6,683 bases of DNA, from positions 43,609 to 50,291 of the forward strand of contig DBXH01000001.1 of NCBI GenBank assembly GCA_002309335.1, read 5' to 3'. The stretch comes from Bacteroidales bacterium UBA1217. Its GTDB lineage: Bacteria > Bacteroidota > Bacteroidia > Bacteroidales > P3. The notes beneath the pieces were generated by a model. The model did no database searches. It was not told the origin of the DNA and saw only the letters and a program-made list of their open reading frames with translations. Below, one piece after another: positions 5,436-6,683 of the stretch (the first letter of the stretch is position 1; every line of letters begins with the position of its first letter). The translations under genes were made by a program, and so were the position numbers.

Positions 5436-6038
5436 TTATGCAAACAACGTCGTATATCTTTCTTTTATTGTGTCGGCAAGTGTTTTTAGTTCCAAGCCGG
5501 TCGTTTCTGCGGCCGACTTGTACACAGCGGCAATCCCGACATCGCTGTCGTCGGTCTCCAGCAGATAGGGATTCCGGTTGCATCGCAGGCTTTCCCTCAC
5601 TTTTTCTCGTTTCGGGTCGAGCAAAGCAGCTCCGTACGACACCCAGATACCGGCTTTGTAAAGCTGGTCGGCAAGTTGAGTGCTACCGGCAAATCCGTGA
5701 ACAACCCAGATGTTATGCCTGTGTTTTTTGCGCAGTTCCGTCAATTCGTTAAAAGCGCGGACGCAATGAACAACCATAGGCTTGTTCAATTCGTCGGCCA
5801 TCATTATCTGCCACTCGAATAGGCGCATCTGAGTCTCCCAGTTGCTTCGGCACACTTTGTCAAGGCCGCATTCGCCTATTATTTGTGCATTGGCAAATAG
5901 AGGTAGAGATTTGTTTTTGAAGGCATCATACGATTCGGCTTTTTCCTGGTCGGCTTTCCAAGGATGAATACCAAAACTGCGGGGGGTGATAACGCCCTCC
6001 GCAGTTTTTTGATGAGTATGGAAATCTATGTAATCCAT
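5436..6038 (-). CDS. TatD-family metal-dependent hydrolase (putative DNase), short form
   Basis: TatD-family proteins are TIM-barrel hydrolases with a two-metal site, and several characterised members act as 3'-5' nucleases on DNA or RNA. At 200 residues this one is shorter than the usual 255-265 but keeps every expected ligand: H7 and H9 (DFHTH), E56 (GECGLD), H91 (VVHCVRAF), H114 (VVHGFAG) and D163 (LLETDDSD). The GIHPW motif is at 23-27. The shortening comes from tight loops, mainly before GIHPW and in the second half of the barrel. The start is fixed because HxH lies at residues 7-9. The ATG overlaps the stop of the upstream gene as TAATG, pointing to translational coupling. A strong hairpin lies inside codons 11-22. 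Such short TatD-like proteins are often annotated only as TatD-family hydrolase; the physiological substrate is unknown. Confidence 0.88.
   Translation of the reverse strand: MDYIDFHTHQKTAEGVITPRSFGIHPWKADQEKAESYDAFKNKSLPLFANAQIIGECGLDKVCRSNWETQMRLFEWQIMMADELNKPMVVHCVRAFNELTELRKKHRHNIWVVHGFAGSTQLADQLYKAGIWVSYGAALLDPKREKVRESLRCNRNPYLLETDDSDVGIAAVYKSAAETTGLELKTLADTIKERYTTLFA
5973..6010. other. Terminator-like hairpin inside the TatD coding region
   Basis: Bases 5973-5982 (AAAACTGCGG) and 5999-6008 (CCGCAGTTTT) are perfect inverted repeats. In + strand RNA pairing continues inward to 5988/5993 with two G-U wobbles, giving 16 bp around a 4-base loop followed by six U (6005-6010), the shape of an intrinsic terminator. 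In minus-strand RNA the outer 10 bp and a 3-bp G-C block pair, separated by an A-C mismatch, followed by UUUU. The element covers TatD codons 11-22, about 30-66 bases past the stop of the upstream T9SS gene. Function is unproven. Confidence 0.5.
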
Positions 6039-6683
6039 TATTTCACAACGAGACGGCGGACAACGCGCTCGTTCTTGTTCTGGAATACCACATTGTAGAT
6101 GCCGCTGCTCAGTTTACTGGTGTTGACATTGTAGATGATGTCGCCTGAAGCGTTCAGCGTTGAGCAGTGGGCGATGCGCCCCATAAGGTCAACAATCATT
6201 ACCTCGTAGCTCTCGTCGCCTTTCAGACTGATTTCAATGTTGGCGATGTTGTTGGCGGGATTGGGGTAGAACTGGCCGAAACGCTGCTCGTCGACGCTGT
6301 TGATGCCGGCTGCGGGGTTATGGCCAAGATAGAAGGTGTAGTAGCCGCCCTGTGCAGCAGGCATAGGCTTGGTGATGGTCTTGCCGTTGTTGCTGGTGGC
6401 GCTGATGTAGTATTCAACAGTTGTGAACGTCTCGTAGTACGAAGTGATTGTCGAGGTGGGGATTTCACCGTTGAAACTGTTGTCGCTACCTGCCGTCAGG
6501 CTGACCTCGTTCCACTGGCCGCCGTCAACGCGGTACACAACCTTGGCGCTCTCGATGCCGCTCTTGTTGGTGATGGTGGCGGTTATGGGTGCGTTGGTGC
6601 TGGTGTAGGTGCTCTCGGTGTTGCCGGTGATGCTCGGGTGCAGTATGCGCACGGGGTTGTCGGCCGGAATCTGCTTGGTGATG
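6038..6683 (-). CDS. T9SS-secreted protein, C-terminal part: Ig-like domain plus sorting domain (possible peptidylarginine/agmatine deiminase type)
   Basis: The frame is open to the window edge, so the 5' part is missing; 214 residues are visible. Visible residues about 15-120 form a beta-rich, Ig-like region with strands such as APITATI, SAKVVYRVDGGQW and TVEYYISATSNNG. The last 80 or so residues are a type IX secretion type A sorting domain: FYPNPANN (visible 138-145), YEVMIVDLMGRI, LSSGIYNVVF, and a final RRLVVK. Such proteins cross the outer membrane through T9SS and are released or attached to surface LPS after the tail is removed. The first visible residues, ITKQIPADNP, resemble what follows the catalytic Cys (HCIT) in secreted agmatine/peptidylarginine-deiminase-like proteins, whose order is catalytic domain, Ig-like domain, sorting tail, as in Porphyromonas PPAD. 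That identity is inference, because the active-site Cys lies just outside. GTG at 6652 is an internal Val codon, not the start. The stop overlaps the TatD start. Confidence 0.85.
   Translation of the reverse strand, partial: ITKQIPADNPVRILHPSITGNTESTYTSTNAPITATITNKSGIESAKVVYRVDGGQWNEVSLTAGSDNSFNGEIPTSTITSYYETFTTVEYYISATSNNGKTITKPMPAAQGGYYTFYLGHNPAAGINSVDEQRFGQFYPNPANNIANIEISLKGDESYEVMIVDLMGRIAHCSTLNASGDIIYNVNTSKLSSGIYNVVFQNKNERVVRRLVVK

Noticed and set aside
5425..5583. N-terminal extension of the glycosyltransferase frame (53 extra codons)
   Set aside because: It overlaps the 3' part of the TatD gene, is rich in Arg and Cys without family character, and the family N-terminus begins at the ATG at 5424.
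6650..6652. GTG as a start codon for the right-end protein
   Set aside because: The frame continues upstream to the window edge with plausible coding sequence, and there is no signal peptide after the GTG, which a T9SS substrate requires at its true start.

Overview
The window looks like a chromosomal segment of an anaerobic member of Bacteroidota, most likely order Bacteroidales. Five things point there. SecA carries the Bacteroidota-type tail ending in a CxCx8CH zinc motif. A protein at the right end carries a type IX secretion (T9SS) C-terminal sorting domain. A PepSY-like periplasmic protein of the Bacteroidota type is present. Two promoters fit the Bacteroidota consensus (TTTG, 19 bp, TAnnTTTG). 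Start codons lack clear Shine-Dalgarno sequences. HydE, an [FeFe]-hydrogenase maturase, implies fermentative, hydrogen-related metabolism. The T9SS tail argues against lineages that lack that secretion system.

Layout. On the + strand (1-2031) lie the 3' end of secA, an outer-membrane beta-barrel protein, and hydE 20 nt downstream of it. A 34-bp perfect palindrome covers the hydE stop codon and acts as a bidirectional terminator against the convergent minus-strand genes. On the minus strand, from right to left, a compact set of genes runs: T9SS-secreted protein (5' end outside the window), TatD-family hydrolase, family 2 glycosyltransferase, trmH. Their junctions are TAATG overlap, 11 nt and 25 nt, so they are probably one transcript. 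After trmH come two further minus-strand units, each with its own recognisable promoter: a monocistronic PepSY-like periplasmic protein, and a small lipoprotein followed 12 nt later by a secreted coiled-coil protein.

How the genes work together. There is no single obvious pathway. Cell-envelope functions predominate: SecA export, the beta-barrel, a T9SS substrate, an LPS/glycan-type glycosyltransferase, a lipoprotein, a coiled-coil protein and a PepSY-like protein. TrmH and TatD are housekeeping nucleic-acid enzymes. The right-end protein probably has the architecture of a secreted peptidylarginine/agmatine-deiminase-type enzyme (catalytic domain, Ig-like domain, T9SS tail), but its catalytic part is off the edge.

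The most unusual DNA-level features are a strong terminator-like hairpin inside the first codons of the TatD gene, and two places where the T-rich tail of a hairpin also supplies the -33 TTTG element of the next promoter. I saw no CRISPR array, tRNA, rRNA or insertion sequence. No intergenic stretch exceeds about 150 bases. The 58 bases between secA and the beta-barrel gene are AT-rich and show no convincing promoter or terminator.
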